DNA of 64,000 nucleotides, from assembly GCA_016125425.1 (NCBI GenBank), contig WGLT01000003.1:62001-126000 (forward strand). The letters run 5' to 3'. This document shows, piece after piece, positions 37,232 through 45,563 of this stretch (within the stretch, counting starts at the first letter, position 1; every line of letters starts with the position of its first letter). The notes beneath the pieces are model-generated. The model saw only the letters and a list, made by a program, of their open reading frames with translations, did no database searches and was not told the DNA's origin. This stretch comes from Alphaproteobacteria bacterium. GTDB lineage: Bacteria > Pseudomonadota > Alphaproteobacteria > Caulobacterales > Parvularculaceae. The position numbers were made by a program, and so were the translations under genes.

Positions 37232-37732
37232 ATGGCGATTATGACGGGCGCAAAATCCGCGGCGTTTGTTGTCTGTGCGGCGGCGGTTCTGGCCGGGTCG
37301 GGCTGCGCGAACCTTAAACGTTTCGCTCCGGCCGGCCTCGTGAAATATGAGCAGATCGCAAGCAAAAAGCCTCAGAACCCGGTCATTAAGGCGCGAATAG
37401 CCGAGACGGCGAAATCGGGCGACGGCGGGTTTCCGGACCTTTCGAAAGAGCCGAAGGCGGCCCCCAAACCCATGCCTGCGGCTGAACGGGCGGAGATAAC
37501 CGCGGCGCTGCGCGCGCGGCGCGACGCAGTGGAGGCCGACATAGCCGAGGCGCGGGCCGCCGCTGCGGCGGAAGGCGAAACCATCGTCGCATTGCCTGGC
37601 GGCGCGCAAGGCGACCAGGGCTCGCTCAAGGAGGCGCGCGATGCGCTTGACGAAGCGGTCAAAAAGGATGAGGCGGCTGCGCGGAAGGAGCGCGGCATGA
37701 AGCCACGTTCGCCGGACTCAGATGGCAGGTAG
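37232..37732 (+). CDS. Lipoprotein with helical acidic C-terminus
   Basis: This 166-residue protein has a lipoprotein signal (SAAFVVCAAAVLAGSGC) with lipobox AGSGC, so it should be lipidated at about Cys25. The remainder is Ala/Glu/Arg-rich and strongly helical (RARRDAVEADIAEARAAAAAEG, SLKEARDALDEAVKKDEAAARKE), which may form a coiled coil. No family is recognised. It lies 17 bp upstream of glpX and may be co-transcribed with it. Divergent from phaC. Confidence 0.78.
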   Translation: MAIMTGAKSAAFVVCAAAVLAGSGCANLKRFAPAGLVKYEQIASKKPQNPVIKARIAETAKSGDGGFPDLSKEPKAAPKPMPAAERAEITAALRARRDAVEADIAEARAAAAAEGETIVALPGGAQGDQGSLKEARDALDEAVKKDEAAARKERGMKPRSPDSDGR

Positions 37733-37749
37733 ATTCAGGAATTACGGAA

Positions 37750-38709
37750 ATGTCGACGGAAGACGCCTATCTTGACCGCGTTTTGACAATGGAAGTCGGC
37801 CGCTGCACTGAGGCGGCCGCTGTCGCCGCGTCGACCATGATCGGCCGCGGGGACAAGGACGGCGCCGACCAGGCTGCGGTCTCTGCGCTGCGCGAAGCGT
37901 TCAACAAGCTTGAGATCGACGGAACGGTCGTGATCGGCGAGGGCGAACGCGATGAAGCGCCGATGCTCTATATTGGAGAAAAGGTTGGCTCCGGCCGGGG
38001 ACCGAAAGTCGACATCGCGCTTGATCCTCTCGAAGGCACGACGCTGACCGCAAAAGCGATGGCGAATGCGCTCGCCGTCGTTGCGATGGCGCAGGGCGGA
38101 ACGCTATTGAACGCGCCCGACACCTACATGGATAAAATCGCAATCGGGCCGGGTTATCCGAAGGGCGTCGTCGATCTTGACGCTCCGATTGAGGAAAACA
38201 TCGCCAGCTTGGCCAAGGCGAAAGGGGTCGATCCAAGCGAAATCACGCTTTGTATCCTCGATCGCCCGCGCCATGACTCGATCATAGCGGGCGCGCGCAA
38301 AATGGGCGCGCGGATCTTTCTCATTCCGGACGGGGATGTCGCCGGCGTGTTTCATACCACTGAACCCGCAACAGGCATCGACATGTATGTCGGTCGGGGC
38401 GGAGCGCCGGAGGGCGTCCTCGCTGCGGCCGCGTTACGCTGTGTCGGCGGACAAATGCAGGCGCGGCTGCACTTCCGAAATGACGACGAGCGCGCGCGGG
38501 CGGCCCGACTCGGCATTACCGACCTTGACCGCAAATATGATCTCAAGGACCTCGCCTCCGGCGATGTCATATTTGCGGCGACGGGGGTGACGAACGGATC
38601 AATGCTGGACGGCGTCCGCTGGGAGCCGAATTTTGTGCACACGCACACCGTGGTCATGCGCTCCAAAACCGGAACAGTTCGCTATATCCGCGCGCGCACG
38701 CTGCGTTAG
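37750..38709 (+). CDS. glpX: Class II fructose-1,6-bisphosphatase
   Basis: The 319-residue protein has the GlpX signatures AAVAASTMIGRGDKDGADQAAV, VVIGEGERDEAPMLYIGE, and the metal-binding DPLEGTTLTAKAMANALAVVAM. It removes the 1-phosphate of fructose-1,6-bisphosphate in gluconeogenesis, and some family members also act on sedoheptulose-1,7-bisphosphate. No Calvin-cycle genes are nearby, so a gluconeogenic role is more likely. It follows a lipoprotein gene on the same strand. Confidence 0.96.
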   Translation: MSTEDAYLDRVLTMEVGRCTEAAAVAASTMIGRGDKDGADQAAVSALREAFNKLEIDGTVVIGEGERDEAPMLYIGEKVGSGRGPKVDIALDPLEGTTLTAKAMANALAVVAMAQGGTLLNAPDTYMDKIAIGPGYPKGVVDLDAPIEENIASLAKAKGVDPSEITLCILDRPRHDSIIAGARKMGARIFLIPDGDVAGVFHTTEPATGIDMYVGRGGAPEGVLAAAALRCVGGQMQARLHFRNDDERARAARLGITDLDRKYDLKDLASGDVIFAATGVTNGSMLDGVRWEPNFVHTHTVVMRSKTGTVRYIRARTLR

Positions 38710-38791
38710 ACTCAGATTTGGTAAATGCGGCGTTATCCAATCCTTCTAAAATTTTAATCGATTTGCAGCGGTTTTGCGGTTCTGTGAGGCG

Positions 38792-39163
38792 ATGAGCAAA
38801 TCACGGCCTCCCACCGACATGTCCGGCGTATTCGATCTGGCTCACCTCGAGCGCTACGTCTGCGGCGATGACGCGCTGCGGAATGAGCTGTTGTCAATTT
38901 TCGAAGAACAGGCGGCGCTGTGGATGGCGCGTTTCTCGATCGGCGACGACGACGAATGCTGGCATGACGCCGCGCATGCGCTGAAGGGGGCGGCGCGGGC
39001 TGTGGGCGCCTGGGATATCGGCGAGGCGTGCGAGGCGGCCGAAAAACTTGTCGGAGGCGTTCCGGAGAAAATCGCCAAACGGCGCCGCGCGCTCGGCGAG
39101 CTATCGGAACTGGTTGCGGTCGCGGTCGCCGAGGCCGGCCGCTTGCGCGGCCTGGTTGCTTGA
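38792..39163 (+). CDS. Hpt-domain phosphotransfer protein
   Basis: The 123-residue protein has a stand-alone Hpt domain. The phospho-accepting His lies in AAHALKGAARAVGAWDIGEAC, with the usual helix before it (LRNELLSIFEEQAALWMARF) and after it (CEAAEKLVGG). Such proteins shuttle phosphate between hybrid kinases and response regulators such as DivK or other REC proteins; the partner is not given by sequence. Start ATG 38792 (MSKSRPP) is preferred; a second Met is at codon 10. The space on the left is 82 bp. Confidence 0.84.
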   Translation: MSKSRPPTDMSGVFDLAHLERYVCGDDALRNELLSIFEEQAALWMARFSIGDDDECWHDAAHALKGAARAVGAWDIGEACEAAEKLVGGVPEKIAKRRRALGELSELVAVAVAEAGRLRGLVA

Positions 39164-39234
39164 TCCCGATCAGAGAAACTCTGCTGCGCTTTGTCCCATG
39201 TGTGACCTCGGCAATCGGGAAGAGGTAGCGGGCG

Positions 39235-39711
39235 ATGCGCGATTATGCTGATCTGATAACTTGGGTTGTCGTCGCCGATGGCGAGAAAGCGCTTGTCTTT
39301 CGCAATGTCGACATCGATGAGCGGCCGAATCTTCAAGTCATCAGCGAAACAGAAATCGAGAATCCTCCGACACGGGAGCAGGGAGCGGCCCGGCCGGGGC
39401 GCATGTCTGCGAGCGGCGAGCGTCGGGCTGCGGTGGAAGACACAGACTGGCATCGCTTGGAGAAGGAGCGGTTCGCTCGCGATTTCACGTTGAGGCTAAA
39501 CAAAGCCGCGCTCCGCAACAGCTTTGACCGAATTGCGATCTTCGCCCCGCCGCAGGTTCTCGGCGATATGCGCAATGAATACCACGCCGAACTCAAAAAA
39601 CGCATCGTCGCCGAAGTCGCCAGCGACATCACCAAACACCCGATCCCCGAAATAGAGCGGCACGCTGCGAAAGTTCTCGCTCCCGAACCTTCGCCGCCTC
39701 CTAGCGTTTGA
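39235..39711 (+). CDS. Host-attachment family protein (eRF1-like fold)
   Basis: The 158-residue protein matches the 'protein required for attachment to host cells' family, whose members have a baeRF/eRF1-like core: ITWVVVADGEKALVFRN at the N-terminus and NSFDRIAIFAPPQVLGDMRNEYH in the middle, with a basic ITKHPIPEIERH ending. The name comes from Agrobacterium studies; the molecular role is uncertain and the protein has no signal peptide. Its 3' end overlaps the convergent VWA gene by 11 bp. Confidence 0.86.
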   Translation: MRDYADLITWVVVADGEKALVFRNVDIDERPNLQVISETEIENPPTREQGAARPGRMSASGERRAAVEDTDWHRLEKERFARDFTLRLNKAALRNSFDRIAIFAPPQVLGDMRNEYHAELKKRIVAEVASDITKHPIPEIERHAAKVLAPEPSPPPSV

Positions 39712-40876
39712 GTTCGCCCATCGCCAGGTCGAGCCCTTCAAGCGTAAGGGGATACATTCGGTTCGACATAAGCTCGCGCATCATTTGGATGGACGGGGCG
39801 TATTCCCAATGCTTTTGGGGAACCGGATTGAGCCACACTGCGCGTTCATAAACGTCGGTGACGCGCTTCATCCAAATCGCGCCCGGCTCCGGATTGAAAT
39901 ATTCGATCGATCCGCCGGCGATCGTAATCTCATAGGGGCTCATCGACGCGTCGCCCACAAATATGACTTTGTAATCGTGCGGAAATTTGTGGAGCACGTC
40001 ATATGTCGGAATTTTCTCGGTCCAGCGTCGGCGATTGTCCTTCCATACATAGTCATAGAGGCAGTTGTGAAAATAAAAATATTCGAGGTGCTTGAATTCG
40101 GCGCGTGCGGCTGAAAAGAGCTGCTCGCAAATGCGGATAAATGGGTCCATGGACCCGCCCGCATCGAAGAATATCAGAACCTTGATCGTATTGCGCCGTT
40201 CGGGCCGTAGCTTGATGTCGAGATATCCGGCGCGAGCGGTCGCCTCAATTGTTTGATCGAGATCGAATTCCTCGGGAACGCCCCTGCGGGCGAAACGGCG
40301 AAGGCGCCTCAACGCCATTTTCATGTTGCGGGTGCCGAGTTCTACGGAGTCATCGAGGTTCTTGTATTCGCGTCTTTCCCAAATCTTGACGGCGCGCCCC
40401 TGGCGTTCGCCGGCGCTCCCTATGCGCACGCCCTCCGGATTGTATCCGCCGGATCCGAAGGGCGATGTCCCTCCGGCGCCGATCCATTTGGATCCGCCCT
40501 CGTGACGTTCCTTTTGTTCTTCCAGACGCTTCTTTAGCGTCTCCATGAGTTTGTCCCAGCCGCCGAGCGCTTCGATCTGCGCTTTTTCTTCCTCGCTCAG
40601 GAATCTCTGAGTGAGCAGGCGCAGCCATTCTTCGGGGATTTCCGCTTGAAGCTCGTCCTTGACCGTATCCAGTCCCTTGAAGACCCGACCAAACACGCGG
40701 TCGAATTTGTCGTAGTGTTTCTCATCTTTGACGAGCGAAGCGCGCGAAAGATAATAAAAATCCTCCACGCGTCGATTTGCCAGGTCGGCGTCGAGCGCCT
40801 CGATGAGCGCCAGATATTCGCGCAAGCTCACTGGCACGCCTGCGGACTTCAGCTCATGAAAGAATTTTGCGAACAT
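39701..40876 (-). CDS. CoxE-type VWA protein
   Basis: The 391-residue protein has an N-terminal helical domain and a C-terminal VWA domain. The MIDAS region reads FFDAGGSMDPF, with Gly in place of the first Ser of DxSxS, as in this subfamily. The block VWLNPVPQKHWEY and the terminal SNRMYPLTLEGLD are typical. Such proteins usually work with a MoxR-type AAA ATPase in metal or cofactor insertion; no MoxR gene lies beside it here. A J-domain gene follows upstream on the same strand at 71 bp. Confidence 0.88.
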   Translation of the reverse strand: MFAKFFHELKSAGVPVSLREYLALIEALDADLANRRVEDFYYLSRASLVKDEKHYDKFDRVFGRVFKGLDTVKDELQAEIPEEWLRLLTQRFLSEEEKAQIEALGGWDKLMETLKKRLEEQKERHEGGSKWIGAGGTSPFGSGGYNPEGVRIGSAGERQGRAVKIWERREYKNLDDSVELGTRNMKMALRRLRRFARRGVPEEFDLDQTIEATARAGYLDIKLRPERRNTIKVLIFFDAGGSMDPFIRICEQLFSAARAEFKHLEYFYFHNCLYDYVWKDNRRRWTEKIPTYDVLHKFPHDYKVIFVGDASMSPYEITIAGGSIEYFNPEPGAIWMKRVTDVYERAVWLNPVPQKHWEYAPSIQMMRELMSNRMYPLTLEGLDLAMGELKR

Positions 40877-40946
40877 CGCTGAATGATAGCGCCTTCAAGG
40901 GCGCGCAGCGAGGGTCCCGCGCAGAGGCCGAGCAGGCGCGCGTCAA

Positions 40947-41351
40947 CTAGGCGGCGTCATCGGCATTGTTTGCGGACGATTTCATCTCGCGCACGATCGC
41001 CGGATAGGCATGATTGATTTTTCGAGCAGCGAGTGCGACGGAGCGCTCGCGCTCCTCATCGGGAGCGCCCTCGCTTAACGGGTCAGGATGCAGCGTGCGC
41101 AGGCGCGCTTTGTATGCGCGCCGAATTTCCTCTTCTGTTGCGCCTCGAGGAGCCTGGAGAACTTCATATGGGTCGAGAAGGCGGCGGGAAGCCGGGGAAG
41201 GGGGCGTCGGCGAATTTTCGACGGAGGGTTCGCTCGCCGCCTGCGCTGCAGCGTCGGGCTCCTCGCCGTTCGTCGGATGCGACGAGTCCGACGGATGAGC
41301 CTCGTCCTCATTTTCGATAATGGAGACGACGCTCGTTTTCGAGACGATCAT
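40947..41351 (-). CDS. J-domain protein (probably the 3' part of a frameshifted gene)
   Basis: The 134-residue reading frame starts at ATG 41351 (MIVSKTSVVSIIENED), continues through an acidic Pro/Ser-rich linker, and ends in a J domain: DPYEVLQAPRGATEEEIRRAYKARLRTLHPDPLSEG. It has the HPD motif needed to stimulate a DnaK-type ATPase. The ATG lies inside an upstream frame (41308-41535, other phase) that ends in a conserved ERLIDLLNDDRAFIPIN block, so the native protein is probably that block joined to MIVSKTSVVS. One extra base near 41,352-41,362 explains the split. If it is a true start, the gene overlaps the upstream frame by 44 bp. Confidence 0.75.
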   Translation of the reverse strand: MIVSKTSVVSIIENEDEAHPSDSSHPTNGEEPDAAAQAASEPSVENSPTPPSPASRRLLDPYEVLQAPRGATEEEIRRAYKARLRTLHPDPLSEGAPDEERERSVALAARKINHAYPAIVREMKSSANNADDAA

Positions 41352-41535
41352 GGTTGCGCCGTCCGTCCTTATTGATGGGGATGAATGCGCGGTCGTCGTT
41401 CAGCAGATCGATCAGCCGCTCGTTCACAGTCAAAAAAACAAAGGCGTCAAACGGTTCGTGGCCGGCCAGCGTAATTGTCACGCGGGCGGCCCGCTTAAAT
41501 CGCGAGAGGCGGATTTCTCGAACATCGGGGCGCAA
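41308..41535 (-). pseudogene. N-terminal fragment fused out of frame to the J-domain gene
   Basis: The frame contains RVTITLAGHEPFDAFVFLTVNERLIDLLNDDRAFIPI, which is protein-like and resembles a small N-terminal domain found ahead of J domains in alphaproteobacteria. It then turns into an Arg-rich non-protein tail (DGRRNHDRLENERR). Shifting by one base at the GGACGGACGG repeat near 41,357-41,366 joins it to TMIVSKTSVVSI of the J-domain frame. The start here is a TTG at 41535; an ATG at 41525 lies in the J-domain phase but meets a stop after 15 codons, so the 5' end may also be imperfect. Confidence 0.6.
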
Positions 41536-41582
41536 TTCCAGGGGGCGGGTCCCCTAAAGGCTGCAAACTGGGCCCTCGACGG

Positions 41583-41813
41583 TTAAGAAGGGGTTTCGGG
41601 GCGGTCTGGCGCGGCTTTAGGCTCCCTTTCGGCCCATTGAATGAGCCAGCGAGCGGGAAATATCCACGCGATTCCAGCCGTTATGTAGTAAGGCAGCTGG
41701 AGGAGCGTCGTATGCGGGAGCGCCGCGCCCAGCGCTCCGGCCGCCCCAGCATATGCGACGAGCCCGGGAACCAGGATGATAAGCGCAATCAGCTTTTTTT
41801 GTCGGGGCTCCAT
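41583..41813 (-). CDS. DUF2842 domain protein
   Basis: The 76-residue protein has two hydrophobic helices (KLIALIILVPGLVAYAGAAGALGAAL and LPYYITAGIAWIFPARWLIQW) with the DUF2842 pattern LPHTTLLQLPYYITAGIAWIFP. The family is small, found in alphaproteobacteria and commonly next to ctaA/cox15, as here. A role linked to cytochrome oxidase or haem A is inferred only from position. It is divergent from ctaA with 69 bp between starts. Confidence 0.88.
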   Translation of the reverse strand: MEPRQKKLIALIILVPGLVAYAGAAGALGAALPHTTLLQLPYYITAGIAWIFPARWLIQWAEREPKAAPDRPETPS

Positions 41814-41882
41814 GGGCGCCGGTTTTCCGAAAGGACGAGCCGCGACGTGCTGTCGCGCGCAAGTCGAGGCGACGTTCGTTAA

Positions 41883-42959
41883 ATGACAGCGATGGCCACT
41901 AACATTACAGCTCCGGCGGCGCCAGCCATGAGTGCGCGCCCGGTTGCGATTTGGCTTTTTGCGATGTGTCTGCTCGTCGCCCTGATGGTGACGGTGGGCG
42001 GCGCGACGCGGCTGACGGAATCAGGTCTCTCAATCACCGAATGGAAACCAGTCACGGGGGTGGTCCCGCCTTTGAACGAAAGGGACTGGCAAGCGGAATT
42101 CGCCAAATATCAGCAAATCCCCCAATACAGCGTTCTCAATCCCGGGATGACTCTGGCCGGGTTCAAGGCGATTTATTGGTGGGAGTGGAGCCACCGCCTG
42201 CTGGGGCGCCTCATCGGTTTCGCTTTTCTGCTGCCGTTGATCTATTTCGTTGCGACACGCCGAATCGGCCGCGCGCTCGCTGGCAGGCTTTTCATCGTTT
42301 TCCTCCTTGGAGGCGCGCAAGGCGCTCTGGGGTGGTACATGGTCAAGAGCGGCCTGACGGATCGTATTGAAGTCAGCCAGTATCGGTTGGCGGCGCATTT
42401 GTCGCTCGCCGTTCTTCTCTACGCCGTGATGTTTTGGATTGCGCTCGACCTATGGGAGCCTCGCGACAAGGCGCGGCGCCATCCGCTATTCTGGGGCGCA
42501 GCGGCGCTGAGTCTCGGCGTCTATTTGCAGATGATGCTCGGCGCGTTCGTCGCCGGCTTGCGGGCGGGCAGAAGCTTTAACACCTGGCCGCTCATGGATG
42601 GCCAGTTTGTCCCGCCCGGCTATCTGAACGGCCCGCCCGGTTTGCGAAATTTTTTCGAGAACATCGCCGCCGTTCAGTTTGATCATCGCATCGGGGCTTA
42701 TTTGATCGGGGCAGGCGCTGTCTGGCTGTTTTGGGCTGCGCGTCACACGCCCCACGCGCCGCGCGTGCGAGCTCTAATGATCGCGGTCGCGCTGCAGGTG
42801 GGGCTCGGAATATGGACGCTGCTCGCGGTGACGCCCGTCGGGCTAGGCCTGGCGCACCAGCTTGGCGCGCTCATTGTTTTTTCGTGCGCGCTCTATGCAG
42901 CTCACGGCTTTTTCGGCGCGGGAATGTTGACGCCGAGGTCGGCGTCTTCGTCAGCATGA
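41883..42959 (+). CDS. ctaA: Haem A synthase (COX15/CtaA)
   Basis: The 358-residue protein has about eight transmembrane helices with the COX15 signatures VGGATRLTESGLSITEWKPVTGVVPPL and the haem-ligating His residues in YWWEWSHRLLGR, YRLAAHLSLA, VQFDHRIGAYL and LAHQLGAL. It oxidises haem O to haem A for cytochrome c oxidase. The 3' end overlaps the convergent lipoprotein gene by 58 bp, an unusually long antisense overlap. Start ATG 41883, with MATNIT at 41892 as an alternative. Confidence 0.95.
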   Translation: MTAMATNITAPAAPAMSARPVAIWLFAMCLLVALMVTVGGATRLTESGLSITEWKPVTGVVPPLNERDWQAEFAKYQQIPQYSVLNPGMTLAGFKAIYWWEWSHRLLGRLIGFAFLLPLIYFVATRRIGRALAGRLFIVFLLGGAQGALGWYMVKSGLTDRIEVSQYRLAAHLSLAVLLYAVMFWIALDLWEPRDKARRHPLFWGAAALSLGVYLQMMLGAFVAGLRAGRSFNTWPLMDGQFVPPGYLNGPPGLRNFFENIAAVQFDHRIGAYLIGAGAVWLFWAARHTPHAPRVRALMIAVALQVGLGIWTLLAVTPVGLGLAHQLGALIVFSCALYAAHGFFGAGMLTPRSASSSA

Positions 42960-44044
42960 GGATTGAGCGCGCGTCTGTCGGCCGCGTCGCCGAATTGCGC
43001 CTTGAGCACGTCGAGCACAGAATTCAGCGGCACCAGACGCACTGCGGGTTTGTCGCCGTCCGTGCCGAGAGCGACCACGCCGTCGCGGTACACGCCTCCG
43101 AAATTTCCCGATCCGACCCCGATCGCCGTCGCCTTGGTGACGCCCTCGACGTCGAATGAGGCCTTGATGGTCACCACGCCGAGCGGTTTGCCGTCGTCAT
43201 GATCGTAGACATAGATCGCGCCTTTTTCGCCGTCGAGCGTCAGGACCTCTCCGCAGCATTCCTCAGTCGGACCGCCCTCGACCAGTCCATGTAACGCAAT
43301 ACCGATTCCAGCGGGCTCGCTCACGGGCGTGCGAGCGAAGGGCGAGCCGCCTGCGATCCCTGTCTTGTCAACGTGGACAATGACGCCGCCGGGCGCGGTT
43401 GCAAAGAAAGACGTATCGAGGTCATCAGCCTCGCAGGAGATGACGCCGCCGCCAAAGGCGGCCGACTTCTGGCTGCCGACCGTCGCAACGCCCCCGCTGA
43501 TTGCTATCGGCCGGGTCGACCAGCCATTGCCGCGCATGATGTGAAGCAAGAGGCCTTTGCCCGATCCATCGCCGCCGAGACAGAAGCCGCGCGCCTCCGG
43601 CCCCATCGCAATCGCGTTCGACATGACGGGCGTCAACTGTCGGGTGGCGTTGTCGATCGCGTATATGCGGATTGAAGGCTGTTTGCCGCCGATCTCGACG
43701 GCGGCGTAGCCTTGCGCGTCGGAGCCGTAGCCAGTGTAAGCGACAGAAACGCCTTTTGCGTTCAGCCCGTCGATACGGGCGACTTCCTCGCCGTCTTCAA
43801 TGTTGAGGGCGACAAGCGCCCTATCCGTCGCGACGAGGGCCAGGCCGTTAAAGGGAACTTTCGGGTGGGTCCAGAATGCGATGCCATTGATGGTCGAATG
43901 GAACGTTCCGAGCTCGTCCGCCGCCGTAACCTGCGCGGTTACAGGGGGCGGTTCGGCGGTCGCGGCGGGCGGCGCCTTCTTTTCACACGCTGGAAGCGCG
44001 GCGAAAGCCGCGAGAACAAGCAGCGCTGCGCTGTGACGCACCAT
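42902..44044 (-). CDS. Lipoprotein with phytase-like beta-propeller features
   Basis: The 380-residue protein has a lipoprotein signal (HSAALLVLAAFAALPAC) followed by a Pro/Ala linker. The body is rich in short strands with repeats of the propeller kind: GLALVATDRALVALNIEDGEEVARIDGLNAKGV, SIRIYAIDNATRQLTPVM, GAIYVYDHDDGKPLGVVTI, and RDGVVALGTDGDKPAVRLVPLNSVLDVL. This is the order of bacterial beta-propeller phytases, but I cannot confirm the calcium-binding acidic set, so a non-enzymatic propeller is possible. It converges on ctaA with 58 bp overlap and diverges from rplM. Confidence 0.78.
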   Translation of the reverse strand: MVRHSAALLVLAAFAALPACEKKAPPAATAEPPPVTAQVTAADELGTFHSTINGIAFWTHPKVPFNGLALVATDRALVALNIEDGEEVARIDGLNAKGVSVAYTGYGSDAQGYAAVEIGGKQPSIRIYAIDNATRQLTPVMSNAIAMGPEARGFCLGGDGSGKGLLLHIMRGNGWSTRPIAISGGVATVGSQKSAAFGGGVISCEADDLDTSFFATAPGGVIVHVDKTGIAGGSPFARTPVSEPAGIGIALHGLVEGGPTEECCGEVLTLDGEKGAIYVYDHDDGKPLGVVTIKASFDVEGVTKATAIGVGSGNFGGVYRDGVVALGTDGDKPAVRLVPLNSVLDVLKAQFGDAADRRALNPHADEDADLGVNIPAPKKP

Positions 44045-44123
44045 AGTCGGCCTTTCTGTTCAGGTTTGCGGCTTCTAGCCCAAGCGGGCCGGCAGGCACA
44101 GTGCCTCATAGCCGCATCATTAG

Positions 44124-44139
44124 TGGTATTATAATACCA
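44124..44139. promoter_or_regulatory. 16-bp perfect palindrome with paired TATAAT boxes
   Basis: TGGTATTATAATACCA is a perfect palindrome located 79 bp before the lipoprotein start and 128 bp before the rplM start, between these divergent genes. TATAAT occurs on both strands inside it (44130-44135 on plus), so the site could hold a -10 element in either direction. Half-sites TGGTA/TACCA resemble those of GntR- or LacI-type operators, though with a longer centre. A separate weak promoter TTGACG-17-TACAGG at 44182-44210 may serve rplM. Confidence 0.6.
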
Positions 44140-44267
44140 TACATCTAATCTACTGTTTTTATGGAATTGTTTCGAATGGCCTTGACGGTTCCCTAAAGTC
44201 CGCGTACAGGCCGCGCTCCCCTCGCGGTCGCTGCGGCCCGGGACGGATTAACAATGGAAATCGCGTC

Positions 44268-44735
44268 ATGAAAACCTATTCCGCAAAGCCGGCGGAGGTC
44301 GAAAAGAAGTGGGTGCTGATCGACGCTGACGGGCTCGTCGTCGGCCGGCTTGCCTCGCTCATCGCCATGCGCCTTCGCGGCAAGCATAAGCCAAGCTACA
44401 CGCCGCATATCGATTGCGGCGACAATGTTGTCGTCGTCAACGCAGACAAGGTCGTCTTCACCGGCCGCAAGCTGCAGCAGAAGAAGTTCTACTGGCATAC
44501 CGGCCACCCCGGCGGCGTCAAGGAACGCACGATGGAGAAGCTGCTCGGCGGCGCCCATCCCGAGCGCGTCGTGACGAAAGCGGTTGAGCGGATGATGCCA
44601 AAGGATTCGCCGCTCGCGCGCAAGCAAATGACGAATTTGAAGGTCTATGCGGGCGCAGAGCATCCGCACGCAGCGCAATCGCCGGAGCCGCTTGATGTCG
44701 GCGCGATGAATGCGAAAAATAAACGGGACAAGTAA
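44268..44735 (+). CDS. rplM: 50S ribosomal protein L13
   Basis: The 155-residue protein starts [30 protein letters not shown] and carries the L13 signature [28 protein letters not shown]-type region ([15 protein letters not shown]) and [24 protein letters not shown]. It binds 23S rRNA early in subunit assembly. It is followed by rpsI 3 bp on, the usual rplM-rpsI operon, ending in the terminator at 45251-45276. Confidence 0.98.
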   Translation: MKTYSAKPAEVEKKWVLIDADGLVVGRLASLIAMRLRGKHKPSYTPHIDCGDNVVVVNADKVVFTGRKLQQKKFYWHTGHPGGVKERTMEKLLGGAHPERVVTKAVERMMPKDSPLARKQMTNLKVYAGAEHPHAAQSPEPLDVGAMNAKNKRDK

Positions 44736-44738
44736 ATC

Positions 44739-45224
44739 ATGAGCACGACGAGCCTCGAAGATCTGAAGGAAGTCGCCGCTGAAGCTGGCGTGATCGCGCC
44801 GGAAGAAGCGCCGCTCCCTGAACCGAAGATCGATGCGCAGGGCCGCGCCTATGCGACGGGCAAGCGCAAAACCGCTGTCGCGCGCGTCTGGATCAAGCCG
44901 GGCCATGGCCGCATCACGATCAATAACAAGGATCACAAGGAGTATTTCGGCCGAGCCGTTTTGCAGATGATCATCAAACAGCCGCTCGATGCGGCCGCCA
45001 GAAACGACCAGTTTGACGTCATTTGCACTGTGACGGGATCGGGGCCGTCCGGACAGGCGGGCGCGGTTCGTCACGGCATCGCGCGCGCGCTGACGTTTTA
45101 TGAACCGGGGTTGAGATCTGTGCTTAAGTCCGGGGGTTTTCTGACGCGCGACAGCAGGGTCGTCGAGCGGAAGAAATATGGTCGCAAAAAGGCGCGCCGG
45201 TCGTTCCAGTTCTCGAAGCGCTGA
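44739..45224 (+). CDS. rpsI: 30S ribosomal protein S9
   Basis: The 161-residue protein has a variable acidic N-terminal extension of about 35 residues, then the S9 core: [69 protein letters not shown]. The basic C-terminal tail reaches the P-site tRNA. It starts 3 bp after rplM and ends 27 bp before a strong terminator. Confidence 0.98.
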   Translation: MSTTSLEDLKEVAAEAGVIAPEEAPLPEPKIDAQGRAYATGKRKTAVARVWIKPGHGRITINNKDHKEYFGRAVLQMIIKQPLDAAARNDQFDVICTVTGSGPSGQAGAVRHGIARALTFYEPGLRSVLKSGGFLTRDSRVVERKKYGRKKARRSFQFSKR

Positions 45225-45250
45225 ACGCGCTCCAACCAAGAACAATATGA

Positions 45251-45276
45251 AAAGCGCCCCTTTCGGGGCGTTTTTC
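45251..45276 (+). terminator. Intrinsic terminator after rpsI
   Basis: Stem CGCCCC (45255-45260) with GGGGCG (45265-45270), a TTTC loop, then TTTTT; the stem is extended by a G:T and A:T pairs. It lies 26 bp after the rpsI stop. Confidence 0.92.
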
Positions 45277-45301
45277 AGTTTATGGAGGAATGCGCCGGCG
45301 T

Positions 45302-45502
45302 TTACTCGCTGGACTTGGTTTTCGATTGAGTCCGAGCGAGCGGCGCGATCCGCGCCGGAGCCTTGGTTAGAGCCTCGACGATTTCAGCCTCTTCTTCGCT
45401 CCTCAGGCGACGAAAAAGCTTGTCGGCGCGCGCGCTGCGCGTCCGCGGCGTCGAACCGAGACGCAAGAAAAGTTCATGAGTGGACGTATCTATCCGGCTC
45501 AC
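45302..45502 (-). CDS. Possible small protein, unknown
   Basis: This 66-residue frame starts at GTG 45502, preceded by a G-rich site (GGCGGGGG), and reads MHELFLRLGSTPRTRSARADKLFRRLRSEEEAEIVEALTK in its core. The composition (charged helix, acidic run) is protein-like. An AT-rich patch (TAATTATTA) upstream could hold a promoter. No homologue is recognised; it fills the space between rpsI and nat. It may not be a gene. Confidence 0.35.
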   Translation of the reverse strand: MSRIDTSTHELFLRLGSTPRTRSARADKLFRRLRSEEEAEIVEALTKAPARIAPLARTQSKTKSSE

Positions 45503-45563
45503 CGACGGCCCCCGCCTTAATAATTAGTTAGGGAAAGAGTGAGTCGGATTGGTTAACAAGCGG

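Noticed and set aside
39164-39220. TCCCGAT/ATCGGGA repeat between the Hpt and host-attachment genes
   Set aside because: Seven-bp arms separated by 43 nt are common by chance in this base composition and have no link to a promoter.
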